Shown one piece after another: positions 12,361 to 25,888 of a stretch of 64,000 nucleotides of DNA. Both the position numbers and the translations under genes were made by a program. Origin of the DNA: Piper betle (Eukaryota > Streptophyta > Magnoliopsida > Piperales > Piperaceae); the NCBI GenBank assembly GCA_033002965.1, contig JAURVB010014889.1, forward strand, positions 124,001 to 188,000. Reading direction: 5' to 3'. Every line of letters begins with the position of its first letter. Position 1 is the first letter of the stretch. The notes below the pieces were generated by a model that worked only from the letters and a program-made list of their open reading frames with translations, made no database searches and was not told the DNA's origin.

Positions 12361-15300
12361 ATGGGACTGCTGGAGTTGTTGGTAGCTGTCATTGTTGTGT
12401 CGGTGCCGGTTTCTGTTTATGGAGATACTAATCCTGTGGAAGGTTTGTTCTTGCTAGACAATCTGTGTTATTGTTTTGGTTTTTTTTTTGTTCCTTTATT
12501 TGTAGGCATTTCTGGTTCTTGAGGTTGTGAAAGTAGTGTTTTTTTTTTTGGATTTAAGCTGTGCATGTGAAGCTTTTGGTTTGGATTTGGGTACGTGGGT
12601 TGTGCAAATGTTAAATCTTTTTGGATTTTGTGGTGTTGTTTCTTCTGCTTTATACCAAAAGGTGATGATTTTACTCCTTTCTTGGGGTTTCTGTTCTTGT
12701 GTTTTGGTGTATGTGGATGTGTCTCTGATTGCGTAGCTTTGTTGTTTTGGAAGAAAAAAGAAATCTGTTTTGCTATTTATTTCACATTGTCTGCTTGAAA
12801 TTGAGTTCTTTTTTATCAGCGAAAACTTTTTATTGTTTTTGATGCTATTATCTTCTTCATCAATGATCTCAAACTTCAGTATGCAGCTTCTGCTCTTCGT
12901 AGCCTATACAGCGGCTTGAACTCACCGCCACAGTTAACCAATTGGATTGCAAGCGGAGGAGATCCGTGTGGGCAGTCTTGGAGAGGCATCACATGCTTTG
13001 GACCCAATGTTACGGAAATGTGAGTTTTTCATTTGTTCTGTGTTGTTCATCCGAGATTGGCCGCAGTAATAATCGACATTGCTATCTGATTGAGTTTTTT
13101 TCAGTAAACTATCAGGTCTCGGACTCACTGGATCCGTAGGCTTTCAGCTGGATAGGCTTCTTTCGGTTACCATCTTGTAAGTATTTGATTTTCCGTATAC
13201 TCTCTATGTTCCTTCTTCAATTGGATACGATCAGGCATTAAGATGCTTTCTGATGGTGTTTTTGAAGAAAATGTTAGTATGTTTGTTATTCTTTGAAGTT
13301 TATATTAAGTGATTTTTCGTTATATAATTATGGTGCAGAGATCTGAGCCACAACAATCTTGGCACTGAGATGCCTTATCAACTTCCACCAAACGTTCAGC
13401 AACTGTAATTAGCACTACAATGTTGCATTTCGTCAGTCTCTTTAATAGCATCTGTATAAGAATCATGCTTGGTGACTTCTTAAATGCAGCAATATTACTG
13501 GAAATAGCTTCAGTGGTAGTCTTCCTTATTCCATTTCTCAGATGTTTTCTCTCAAGCTTCTGTGAGTTGCCAACATTCATACTGCTTTTCTCTGCACTCC
13601 TTTAGAGTTCCCTTAACATTTGTTATTGTTATGGTGGAATACAGGAACGCAGGGCATAATCACCTTCAAGGCCAACTGCAAGATATGTTTGGACAGCTTG
13701 GCAATCTTACCTCTTTGTAAGATATATTTACTATTTACTTTACTTCTTAAAGCTCAAGTTTTAGGGCGTTTTATACTGTACCTTCCTTTGTAAAATGATA
13801 TATTGCTTGCAATTCATGTCCCATCCCCGCTTCACAAGAAAATGATCATAAGGTGCCTCCTTATCCATTGTATAGCCGTTATTGGGATGTATAATAGTGG
13901 GCACATACTTCCTCTACTTGTGAGCTAATGAAAAACTAGAATCCTTTATTTGGGCAATTTGTATTTCTCTGACTTCTTTTTTTGCTGGTTATGATCAAAA
14001 TTCTTCAGGGATTTATCTTTCAACAACTTCACAGGCAACCTTCCTCTCAGCTTTAGTTCCCTTACAAACATGACCTCCATGTAAGAAACGAGAGATTTTG
14101 AATGATGTCAAATTTACTTTTTGTTTAGCTTCCAATTCTCATCATTATTTGCTGTTATCCAGGTACTTGCAGAATAACAGTTTTTCGGGTGCCATTGATG
14201 TCCTTTCAACTCTTCCTCTTGAGAACTTGTATGGATTAAGTATATGATACCATCATTGCTGATGTAATAATTTACCTTCATTTCCTCAAGGTTGCTCCCA
14301 TGATATTTTCAGGAATGTGGAGAACAACAATTTCAGTGGATGGATACCAAACCAACTGAAAGGAAAAAATTTACTGTGAGTATTTGGCAATTACATGAGA
14401 GCGTCTTTGTTTTTGCAGACATTCATTATGCAGCTGTTCGTTCTTGCTACAGAATTGGAGGCAATACTTGGTCATCCTCGCCTGCATCACCTCCCCTTCC
14501 ATTTACACCTCCCCTAGTAGAAAAACTAATCCAGGAAGTAGATCAGATGGACATGGATCATCATCAAATGTGAGTGGTAATGGAAAGACATTGGGTTTAG
14601 GCAGTGGTGTTATTGCTGGCATCGTTATAGTCATTGTGGCCATCAGCGCAATAGTGGCTTTTTTCTTGGTAAAAAGAAAAAGTCGAAAGTCACCTTGTGA
14701 GCACAAACTTGAACTTGATCAGCCTTTAGCTCCAGTGAATGAAACTAAAGGTAATTGCTCTAAAAACCCACTCGATAGTTGCATTTCATCACAAGTTCCT
14801 AGATCCTACCAAACGCCACTTTTGAGCTTATATAGCTAATTTTTATCGTTAAAGTCAACTTTTTGCAGAATCCACAGTATCTTATTAATGTACATTTCGT
14901 ATTGCACATACTTACGTTGATGTTGCGCTGCTATAGGGGTAGATTACATTTTTTTACTTTTGGAACCTAACTTTGGTTGGAAGATTTACATTCCCAGTCA
15001 GAGGGAAAGCAGTAGAAACTAGTTAACTCCTTTGTGCCAATCTGTTGACGGCTGGTTGGCAAAAATGTGATCACGTGCACATTTTCCTAGAGTAGACTTG
15101 AAGTGAATATTAGAGTATGTCTGTGCTGGTTTCTGTGTGTCAGTTTTCAAGGGCCAAAAATTATTTGGGAAACCCTGTTATATACACTTGTAACTTATGA
15201 ATGATCCATAATCTTTTCTATTGTAGTTCGTTCTTCAGTTTGTTTTGATCATGTGAACATATGCTAACGGAAGCAATCATTTTGCAGTGGTGAAATCTTT

Positions 15301-17674
15301 CCAGATCGCAGCACCAGTAGCTGCAAATATTGTTGACTCGTCCATTTCATTATCTCTCAAACCTCCTCCTGTTGATCGGCAGAAGTCATTTGATGCATAT
15401 GATATGTCAACTGATTCTCCTATTCCAGCAAAGAAGGCTAATTTTAGTCCTGTGGACGCTACAGTGTTTACAGTAGCAGATTTGCAGATGGCTACTGGAA
15501 GCTTCACCGTGGAGAACCTCATTGGTGAAGATTCAATTGGACGTGTTTATTGTGCAAAATTTGATGACGACAAGGTTTATCTCTTCTTGAGATTGTCAGG
15601 GAAAACATTGTTGTTCACAAAAATAATAATTCAGTAAAATTAATGTGTGATACGACGTTTGATTTGTTAAAATGCTTAATGTTTCGTTTTTTCTTTTATG
15701 TGTTTCATTTTGAGTTGAAGTTGGAGATTTTTTGTGTAACAGGTTTTGGCAGTTAAGAAAATAAATCCATCTGCCTTGCATCACAAAGAAGAAGCATATT
15801 TCTTGGAGATAGTTTCAGACATCTCTCGTTTGCATCATCCAAATGTTGTTGAGTTGGTTGGCTACTGTTCTGAGCATGGGCAGCACTTGCTGGTATATGA
15901 ATTTTTCAGAAATGGTTCCTTGCATGATTTCCTTCATCTTTCTGATGAGTATGACAAGCCATTAGCTTGGAGTCCCCGTGTTAAGATTGCTCTTGGTTCT
16001 GCAAGGGCATTAGAGTAAGTATAACAATTTCTTCACGAGTTTCATTGACAATCAACTTTGATTAGGACTATAAACGTTGATGCTGTATCTTGTTATATAT
16101 CTGCTATAGTACAGCTTGTTTAGTTTTTGACTTGTTACCACAATCAATCTCTTTTTTAGCTTTATATTGAATTAATCACATTTGCTGAAATTTTGAGGGG
16201 CATGTAAAGATTAACACCAACATGAATAAAAACTTTTCACTTTGTTTCTGCATGTGCTTTGCTCATTGATCTTAATGTGAAGGCTATCAATTGTTAATGG
16301 TAACATTTTATGAAAATATTGATTATCATGAGCAGGTAATGAGTTTCCCTTTGGTAGGTACTTGCATGAGGTTTGTACTCCATCAGTTATTCATAAAAAT
16401 TTCAAGTCAGCCAACATTCTACTCGACAATGAGCTCAATCCTCACCTATCAAATAGTGGTTTAGCCAGTTTTTTTGCAAATACGGAACATGAGGTATTTT
16501 TCCTTTTTTACCCTCCTATTTTCATGTGAGTCAATGTGTTTCAGAAAATGTAAATGATCTTTTATAGCAGAATGTGGGCTTTCCTGTTGGTGCAGAAAGA
16601 AAAATAGGCCAGCTTAGGGTGTAGTTGGGTATCTTCTTTTAATTCCAAGCTGAATGTGCATATAGAATTTGCTGCATACAGCTCTGACTCTGATTTTGAG
16701 GTTTAAATTAACCAATAAATTTGTTTCAATTGAGTTTATATGTTTTTTTCCCAACTAGTTCATTTTTTTATCAAATACCACACTCGTGCTTTTACTTCTG
16801 TGGATGGAAGTTATTTTGATTTCTTGTTTCTTTCCTCAGAATGCAAATTCTGGCTACAGTGCCCCTGAGGTGGCCATGTCGGGTCAGTACACCATGAAGA
16901 GTGACGTGTATAGCTTTGGAGTTGTGATGTTAGAGCTTCTGACTGGTCGTAAACCACTTGATAGGTGTGGGATCCTTGTTTCTGTTTACTTGCAGATCAC
17001 TTTTTTTGTTGATTTTTCCTTTCGGTTATAGATGCAAAAGGGATCATATTTTAACTCAAATAACTGTTTTTCTGGTTCTGGTGGTAGCACAAGACCAAGA
17101 TCAGAACAATCCTTGGTTCAATGGGCTACCCCTCAGCTGCATGACATAGATGCTCTGGCCAATATGGTTGATCCTGCTCTTGAGGGACTCTATGCTCCCA
17201 AATCACTCTCAAGACTTGCCGATGTTGTCGCACTCTGTGTTCAGGTAACAAAGACGGAACAACCATTGTACATTTGTGAGTTTTCATTTGTCTTCCATAT
17301 GAACTCCTGCCGCCATGCAGGAAAATGTTTTTGACTACCGTTCTGTTGTTATAGCAAAATGATTAGTGTCAAAAGCATTGGTTAAACATATAATTATGAT
17401 ATGATGATTCCTGAATTTGCTGTGTTATTCGATGGGTGGTAAGTTCATGCTGATTGTGTCATGGTTCTGAATCCTTTATCTACATCTAACAGTCTTTTTC
17501 TCGTGTGAAACTATATAGCCGGAGCCTGAATTCCGTCCACCAATGTCAGAAGTGGTTCAAGCATTGGTTCGTTTAGTACAAAGGGCAAACATGAGCAAGA
17601 GAACCCTATCTGGAGACGACAGCAGGCTTTCCCGGCGAGGCAGTGATCTGGAGACTCATGAAAACACATCTTAA
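12361..17674 (+). CDS. SRF: STRUBBELIG-receptor-family LRR receptor-like kinase (SRF6/SRF7 type), one apparent frameshift
   Basis: A plasma-membrane receptor-like kinase of the LRR-V (STRUBBELIG) subfamily. Predicted exons: 12361-12442, 12887-13019, 13105-13176, 13339-13404, 13490-13561, 13645-13716, 14009-14080, 14163-14228, 14313-14375, 14453-14750, 15288-15574, 15743-16014, 16358-16493, 16840-16964, 17088-17244, 17519-17674; all have GT-AG introns. Order: signal peptide (1-20), LRR N-cap with [12 protein letters not shown], about six LRRs mostly one per 66-72-nt exon, Pro/Ser-rich juxtamembrane, TM helix (about 284-305), kinase (about 405-675). The glycine loop reads GEDSIGRVY and AVKK is kept, but HRD is HKN and DFG is NSG. 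That suggests an inactive or atypical kinase, as is usual in this family. Exon 10 changes frame at the CCCC run 14511-14514. One added base gives 709 residues, close to SRF6/7 length. An alternative acceptor at 14418 would keep the later frame but lose the conserved GGNTW start. SRF6/7 assignment is from remembered family sequence. Confidence 0.92.
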
Positions 17675-18907
17675 GCGTGAGATGATATACACCTCTGTGT
17701 TGAAGTTTCATCTTCATCTTCATCTTCTCGTGTTGGCCTATATTTTGTTTACATGTAGTTTGCTTGCGCAGGATTTAGGACCAATACTTGTGCGTCTGAG
17801 TTGACGTACCCCGTCCGTTTTTGGGCCTATTATGTGCTTATTCTCATGTACTAGGAACAAAATTATAACTGTTATACATCTTTTCATCAGTCCATTGCTC
17901 GCGCCCTCTGTACAACATCATTAGATTGTAGATAAGGGAACCAAACTTTCTATGTTTCACATTTGACTTTCCATGCGAGAGCCATGCAACCTGACTCTTG
18001 ACTACAGTTTACAATGTAGTATGTACATTCGATATGGCGAGACTAGTTACTTTTGATGCGAATTCATATCTACCCTTGTGAGTTTCAGATCCGAGTTTTA
18101 TATTCAAAAAATAAGTAATAGCGTACTAGTGTTGGTGAAGAAAAGTGCTTCATTATTCCTTTCGGCACTTTCGGTGGTGAAATATGATGTTTTAGTGGAA
18201 GGTCCGGGTCTTATAGAAAATAAATAATTCAGTTATGAATATTCTTTTTTATAAAAGCATTAGCAAGTATAAAATAATCCTAGTGTGTGTGTGTGTAAGG
18301 TCGCAACTATTGTGGTGTGATTAAAAATTTTACGGATGTTTGAGGTGAGAAAAATGTTAAAATGAAACAGCATATAGATGCATAATTCAATTATTAATAT
18401 ACTTTCCTCTGGAAAATGCTGAACAAATCAGGCCAATTTTCTAATTAAAACCAACAATTTTGGCTTTGGAAAAAAAAATAAAATAATTTTTACAAGACAA
18501 TTTTTATCACAGCCCAGCAACTTTTCCGAAAAAACTTACAAATTTGAAATTACTGTTCCAAGCGGGAATCGAAATTCTGACCCCTACCTGGGCTTCAAAA
18601 ATCTTTTCAATCGCAGTGTTGTGTCCGTCCTAAATGTGGATTTTTTAGCCTGGCTTGGGATCAGCTTGTTGGGAGATTGATGCTTAGCTCAATGGACGAC
18701 CTGCCCTTGGATAGATTCTATTTTTCAAAAGTTTGGAAAAATATCATAAATAGTCAGATTTGAGACTTTTAAAGTAACCAACTTTACAAAATTATATCAG
18801 ATATAACTACCAAATTTCAACATTTTTATTTAATGGCAAAAGTACTCATAAAATTTATTTTTATTAATATCAAAGTAAATAATAGATAAAAGTTATAACT
18901 TTTACCA

Positions 18908-18959
<52 letters not shown>

Positions 18960-20181
18960 TATAAAAGACTTATAAAAAAGAAATAGACTCTAAAATTATA
19001 TTACTAATGAGCTAAAAATAAAAAATATATGTTTTTGAATTTTGGGCCATCAAAAATAAAAATAAAAAAATTAATTTTTGGGTGTTTGAAATTTGAATTT
19101 TAAATTTACATATTTTATTAAAAATTAAAACTTTTGTTTTATTTAATATATATTTATTATAAATAATTTTTTTTAAAATAAAATATCATTCATTAAATAA
19201 AATGTAAAAATATATATTTAAGAAAAATTAAAGTTAAATTAAAAGTATTTATGTCAATAGAACAAATATTAAGACCAAATAAGTGGGTTTGCGGGATGTT
19301 GGTTGAGGTGGAAGGAGAGTAGGAACATTCTTATTTGATGCTTAACATTAACGATTTCGCTGCTTTTTGGCCGTGGATGATGAGGTGGTATTGTATATTT
19401 TATTTTACGTTTTTCATCCCATATTTTGCATTTTGGTCCACATCTATTGCTTAACTTTCTCGCAAGTCCTGACCTGCAAATTGGTGAAGCTCAACACTCG
19501 AGTGACAAGTTTGGTGAAAGATTGGGACGAGATTTACTGTTATTTGATTAAACGGTGGCAATATTGTTCTGCCAAGGAATAAACCTAAAACTTTCAAGTA
19601 CTACATAAAAGCGATAGTGCAGCTGTTTATATTGGTTGGCTTTTTCCCGTTTGCATGCTTTGTATTGGTTAGCTGTGGATGGCACTTGACCGCAGTTCTA
19701 CGCAAAATTAAAGTTGTGGCTTGTTTTGGTAAGAGACCCTTATATTTTATGAACAGAAACAATGGATAATTCTAAGAATTTGGGGCAGTTATTTTCCATG
19801 CATGTAGTAAAGAACTAATTTTAATTTTTTACAACTTCCACAAAATTATTAAAATTATTAATTTTATCACCAGAAAATATCATTTTCTGTATATCTTCTT
19901 GGGCCGTGTGATCTGCACAACAAACCGTGCTAGCATTCTACCATTCCAACCGTCTCCCAACTTCAACCGGTTCGGTGTAAGACCGGAAAAATTCCATCGA
20001 GTTCCGGTTCCGTTCAATAAACGCTAGAAGGACATTATCGTCAACTTCGGCATCAACTTATCCCCCTCCATTTCCTCTACTTGTTCGTCACCACTCTCGC
20101 CGGCGCCGGCGACTTTCGCCGGCGATCGTCTCGTCTTGGTCTAGCCGCCGATTTCAAGTGCTGCACTTTCTACGCGAAGAG
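17675..20181. other. SRF 3' flank and intergenic DNA with a (TA)n microsatellite
   Basis: The first 200 bases are presumably the SRF 3' untranslated region. A (TA)n run at 18912-18946 passes into (CA)n to 18958. The rest is AT-rich with no supported gene; the frame at 19367-19582 is domainless. From about 19900 the composition becomes C-rich, consistent with the promoter and leader of the next gene. Confidence 0.5.
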
Positions 20182-23100
20182 ATGATGGAGAGGGAGTCCT
20201 CCGACGAGGACGAGGATCTCGAGACCCTCATCGATCCCAACCTCGCCGACAGAAAGTCCCCCCGGCGCCGCAATGCTCCTTCCTCCTTCGAGATCGGCCA
20301 TACCAAGGGCCTGTTTGGCCGGAGCTTCCAGCCCCGGTGCCGCTTCCGAAAGTGGTGCCTCGTCGCCGTTATTCTCCCTCCCTCTTGCTCGCCCTCTACT
20401 TCTTGGTCGATCTTCGACGCCTCGTCCGTGGATCCTCCTCCTCGGGCGCGGAAAGTGGCAGTTCGTTTGAGGAGCGAATGCGGGAGGCGGAACTGCGCGC
20501 TCTGTACCTGTTGAGGAACCAACATTTAGGGCTTCTGAGTGCGTGGAATCGAAGTCTGAGCTATGGTGAGGGTTTTAATTTGACAAATTCCAACCTTTCG
20601 TCGAATGTAGCGGCGGTTTCGTCTCGGGTGTGGTTTGATGAGATCAGATCTGCTTTGCTGGATCAGATTAAGCTGAACGAGGAGATTCAACAGTCGCTTT
20701 TGTCTTCCCACCAGGTTGGTAATATCTCTGAATTGGTTGATGACAATTTAGTAGCTCAATTTAGTGTGGATACTTGTAAAAAAGTGCATCCTTCTAGTGG
20801 AAGGAGAACGATTGAGTGGAAGCCGAATGCAAATAGGTACTTGTTTGCGATTTGTGTGTCTGGGCAGATGTCTAACCATTTGATCTGTTTGGAGAAGCAT
20901 ATGTTCTTTGCAGCACTGTTGAACCGTGTGCTGGTTCTTCCCAGCGCCAAATTTGATTATGACTACGATAGGGTGCTGGATATTGAGAACATGAACAAAT
21001 GCTTTGAACAAAAGGTTGTTATTAAGTTTGATGAGTTTGTAGAGTTGAAGAAAGGCCATTTGCATATAGATAAGTTTATCTGTTATGTGGCCGAGCCTCC
21101 CTGTTATGTGGATGAAGAACATTTGAAGAAGTTGAAGTCTTTGGGGTTGTCCATGGGAAAGATTGAAGCTGCTTGGCCCAAGGATGGAAAGCCTGACCAA
21201 CCCAAGAACAGAACAGTTGAAGATGTGATGCCGAAGTTTTCTTCTGATGAGGAAGTTCTGGCCATTGGGGATATGTTCTTTGCGAGTGTGGAGGAGGAGT
21301 GGGTGATGCAGCCGGGAGGTCCCCTTGCCCACAGTTGTAAAAGTGTTATTCAACCAAGCCGACTGATTATTCTTACAGCGCAGAGGTTTATACAGACTTT
21401 TTGGGTGGAAAATTTATTGCCCTGCATTTCAGACGCCATGGTTTTCTGAAGTTTTGGTAATGCTTCTCTCATTCTTCACGTAATGCTATTGCTGTTACTT
21501 TAATAATTTGTGTACAGCTATTATCAAGTGCAAGTATCTACTATCACCTAATATTTATCCCTTTCTTCTTCATCTTCTTTTTCGTTTTCTTCCTGATACC
21601 CAAAGGTTGTCAAGGACATGGATCCTAGGATCCATGCGATTACAAATGGCAAAATTTCAAATAGTCAGAGGCCCTTCTTAACACCAATTAGGCTTGGAAC
21701 CAGCAATTTCCGAACATTTGTCCTTTTGTGACTTATAATTAGTTGCTTGTTTTGATTTTCATTGGTTAAAACTCTTTGATCCTGCTTTCATAACATTGGA
21801 ATTGTATCTTGTCTCAAAGATTGGTTCATAAGCCATAGAATCTTTCCATGGTTAATGGTTCTGTATATCCGGAAGTTCCACTGAAACACTAGTATTTCAG
21901 ATTTTTGGAACTTTAATTTTCCTTTATTATCTTTTTTGTTGTTCATATTCTTCTTTGTCATTTTCCTGCTTTGCTGGCGAGCTTTCTTCATCAGCTGGAT
22001 AATTTTTTGCGTATTCACATTTTAATTTGCCACTATTTGGCCCGGTTATAGTTAGTGTGGATAAATGGGATCATTCCAGCCAATAGTGATCCCATGGTTA
22101 GCTTATTAGGCGGTTGAAATGTTCCTATTTTAGGGAGGGCTTTTCTCACTTATGGATGCCGATAATCTCCATTTAGTGCAACATGAGCATGGTGTACCAA
22201 GTGCTGCACGTAAAAAATTTAAAAATGTATTGCAATGTCAAATTAGTTGGCCTCTTTTTGTAGATTTTAGTTCTGTGGTTTTGATTTATTTTAGGTTTTC
22301 TTACTTAGGAGCAATCATACTTCTAATTTTAAACTTCATTGGCAGTAATGCTTCATGCCAGTAATGATTAAAAGGAAACACATTTCTATTCAAGCCGAAA
22401 GGCCAATTCATAACTGAACCAGATGCATCATTGTTCCACTATTTGTAACTTTATGGTGTTCATTTTTTGTGGTTATGGATTAAGTGATTGGTCTTTATTT
22501 GAGAAAATATTGATGAAAATGCTATTTCTGTTTGTACTTTTCTTCCCAAGGTTAGTAGAAGAATTTGTCTAGTTTTGCTACAAGAGCTGTGTGGTTGTGA
22601 AAAGTGAGGAATGCATAGACATTTTTCATTTTTGGTGTACTGATTGATTGTTTTCGTTTTCAGTAATCTCAAGAAGGAAAGCTGCTTCTTCCCCATTCCT
22701 CAAGCTGCTGATTGCATTCTTCGTTTGGTTGAAAGAGCCAATGCTCCGGTTATTTATCTCTCTACTGATGCAGCTGAAAGTGAAACAGATCTCTTGCAAT
22801 CTTTGGTTGTGCTCAATGGAAAGCCAGTCCCCTTGGTCAAAAGGCCAAAGCACAACTCGGCTGAGAAATGGGATGCCTACCTATACAGAAATCACATTGC
22901 CGAAGATGATCAGGTATACTTAGGATTGCCCACTCATTGATTAGATCACCAAAAACAATTGTCAACTTTGTGACAAATTTGACTAAATTGATCGTTTCAT
23001 ATGTGGCTAGATTAGAGCATGAGAAACTTTGTTATTTCATATTGAAATGTTCTGCATGGTTTTCTACTGTGAATGGTGTTCCTGTTACCATGCAGCTCCA

Positions 23101-23441
23101 GTTTAATTACCATTTATCATTGGGGTATTATGAAAACATAACCTAAGTTGAAGCATGCACTGATTTTTATACACTAGTTTGATGTATTTTAGATAGTTAA
23201 TATAATTCAAGGCTAAGACCTAAGCTCCTTGTTTTTGGGATATCCCTTTTTCTTGATCTTCTAGGTGGAAGCCATGCTGGATAAGACAATCTGTGCTATG
23301 TCCGACGTGTTCATAGGAGCACCAGGTTCAACTTTCACGGAAGATATACTTCGACTTCGGAAAGACTGGGGATCGGCTTCTGTCTGTGATGAGTACCTAT
23401 GCCACGGGGAGCAACCCAATTTTATAGCAGACACGGAATAA
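20182..23441 (+). CDS. O-fucosyltransferase family protein, type II Golgi membrane protein, two apparent frameshifts
   Basis: A GDP-fucose protein O-fucosyltransferase-like (GT65/GT68-related) protein, expected in the Golgi. Exons: 20182-21456, 22664-22913, 23265-23441. The start is the ATG at 20182 (20185 is also possible), giving an acidic cytosolic head MMERESSDEDEDLE, then a signal-anchor helix around residues 54-78. Family landmarks: GQMSNHLICLEKHMFFAALLNR, LHFRRHG split by a frame change, APVIYLSTDAAESE and VFIGAPGSTFTEDI, where known family members bind GDP-fucose. Two single-base shifts interrupt exon 1: at the CCC run 20380-20382 inside the membrane anchor, and at the T5 run 21398-21402 just before LHFRRHG. 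Adding one base at each gives 567 residues, the usual family length, with all three exons in phase. Read literally, the gene would be a pseudogene. The acceptor substrate is not predictable. Confidence 0.9.
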
Positions 23442-25236
23442 AAACAATGCATAGGTTCAAAATTCTTTATGCTATGAACATAAAGTTTGATCTCAAATTT
23501 TCATTTTTATCCAAGTTCCCGCTGTATCATGTCTTTGGGCATTATTGTATAGCAATTTTCTGTTCTGTTTTGTTTTGTTTTTAGTTGGTTCTTGTTGTTT
23601 TTTTTGTTTTTATTTTATTTTATTTAAATTTTGCTGTCTGCCTGTTACGGATTCATTCATATCCAATGATCAAATAGAAATACATAAAGTTTGTTTGTTC
23701 TTTTCCGGTTCGCAAATTGGGGGTTTTGATGTGTGCTCGGCCGCATGACTTGGGGATTGGCTTGAAATGTTTAGGAGCTGTTACTGCAGACATAAAATTA
23801 TATTATTATACATTAAAGATTGAGAAGGTTAAGGACTGCCTAAGATTCTTATAACCTACTAATACTGATCCTATCGATTGCCCTTTGTCTATCGGCGCAG
23901 CGCATGACAATACCCTTTACTTATCTTGCTCTGACAGAGTCAGGCATTTATATTCCCCCATCTGATCCAATGCGTCTTTGGGAGGAAAATTTTTAGCGTA
24001 CGCCGTTTCTTTTCTCCAAATTACATTTCATTTTGATTAGTCCACCTAGAGTCTACCGGGATGACAGAATTAGTTTGTAGCGAGTTAGCGTATAAAAAAG
24101 AAATTCAGTTTACCTCATAATGTGAAAGCCGTTTGACATCACACGATAAATATAATTACAGTAAATTACTTAGGTTAAGAAAATATTCGACTATAAATAT
24201 ATTTTTTGTATTCTATTAATTGGATTTTACGACGTGAGGTCAATGAAGTAGTTGGGTTAACAAAATACTCAGTATGTTGTAAGTGTATTGTTTGCATTCT
24301 ACTAATCAGGTTTGATAATATAAGGTTGACTTGGTTAAGTAAGTGTTTTTTGTGTGTTCCATCGTTCTGGTTTTGTGACGAGACGATGTTAACCAGGCTT
24401 TTATTTATTTGTGATGTCATAAAATTGGAGTTGACTTACTATTTTTGTTGATATAGTTACTAATCGATAGATCAAAATCATGCACACTTAAGGTAAAATA
24501 ATGAGACTTAGCTAAAAATCTTTCTTGCTTGAAATGATTAACATTTGGGCCTATTGGAATTTGGAAAAGCGACCCATGACCGGCCTTTTTTGAAAATGCT
24601 AGCCTGGGTTGGTAGTCTTCAAAGAGCTTCGATCTTAGGATAAACACTATCAATAGCTATAGTGCTCTATATTGTCATCTGATAATAACCAGGCTTTTGA
24701 TACTTAACTTCGTTATATGTCCAGTACCAATTAAAAATCCATTTGTAAGGTCAAATGATTTGAGCCGTGCCGTGGTAGCAAATAACGCTGCAGGGAGTTT
24801 CTCCTGCCTTTTTATTCCCCTCACGTTTGTCATATCCCAATGTCTGTTTCCGCATGAGTCCACACTTTCAAGCACCATTGTTGAAATATGTGGTTCTTAA
24901 TATATACCATATGATTTGACTTCTAATCCAATTGGCTAACAGGTTGGAAACTCTTCGTCTCACTCAAGAGTTTTCATCTTTTACTATCATCTGCCGTTAC
25001 TGTTCCAACGCTTGATACATGTGTTGTTTTTTCTCCCTCTGCCATTTGGTCTATCTTTTACATTTATTATGTCTACTTACACTCGTTTTTAACTGCTAAT
25101 AAAATTAACACAGTCATGTTATCAGATGCTGCTGCGACTGTATTTCAGAACTAATCACAACTGCCCTAATCAGGATCGTGGTCTCAAATTTCAAATTAGC
25201 ACGGTACAGGAGGACGTCATTTGTTACTACATTTAA
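23442..25236. other. Intergenic AT-rich DNA
   Basis: The first part is the 3' flank of the O-fucosyltransferase-like gene. About three weak copies of a 90-100-bp motif occur at 24195-24410 (blocks of ttttgtattctattaat followed by ggtcaatgaagtagttgg variants). The overlapping short frames on both strands at 24175-24900 are not supported as genes. Confidence 0.45.
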
Positions 25237-25880
25237 TAAGAGTGTTAAATGAGCAAGCTAATGAAGTTGAACAATTGCTCGAACTCCTTCAAAAAAATAA
25301 AAAATTTACTTGAACTCAAGTAAAGATTGAGCGAGTTTTAAATATAGATGATTGAGATCAACTTAAATAATTCTAATGCTGTTCAAGTTCAACTCAGTAT
25401 TTAGAGTAAAATTATTTATAGAAAATAAGAAAGGGTAAAGTGTGATTTACCAAATGATATGAAACTATCCTAGTGAGAAAGAAAAAGAAAATATCATTCA
25501 CTTTAAAAAATTCAAACCCATGACCTCTTCTATGTCATTAACCACAATAACTACTAGCTATTAGGCCTTTTGTAATATAATAATGATTAAAGTAGTATTG
25601 ATTATGATCATACAAATAAAATAAAATTTTACTACAATTGATACAAAAATTAATTATATTAAATTTGATATTATATATCAAACCATCGAGGCGTGTTTGA
25701 GCTGAGTCACGAGTCAAATTTAAGTATATTTTGAGTTGTAATTGAGTCGATTTGAATCAAACATCTTTACTCAAACTTGATTCTTGGAATTCGAGTTCGA
25801 GATCAATCATTTAAATGTTAAATTTCAAGTATAATCAAATGGAATTAAATATTCATGAGTTCGATCAATTAGCAGCCCTA
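25237..25880. mobile_element. hAT-like MITE, 644 bp
   Basis: A non-coding element rich in gagttcgag/caagctcg words. It ends with the inverse of TAGGGCTGCTAATTGATCG, and its degenerate start is TAAGAGTG. It is flanked by near-identical 8-bp duplications, acatttaa (25229-25236) and atatttaa (25881-25888). An 8-bp duplication with TAGGG-type ends is characteristic of hAT-derived MITEs. The interior matches elements at 28377, 32168 and 55801. Confidence 0.7.
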
Positions 25881-25888
25881 ATATTTAA

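Noticed and set aside
20748..21353. 201-residue open frame on the minus strand
   Set aside because: It lies antisense to the first exon of the O-fucosyltransferase-like gene, shows no domain, and the plus-strand frame has strong family motifs.
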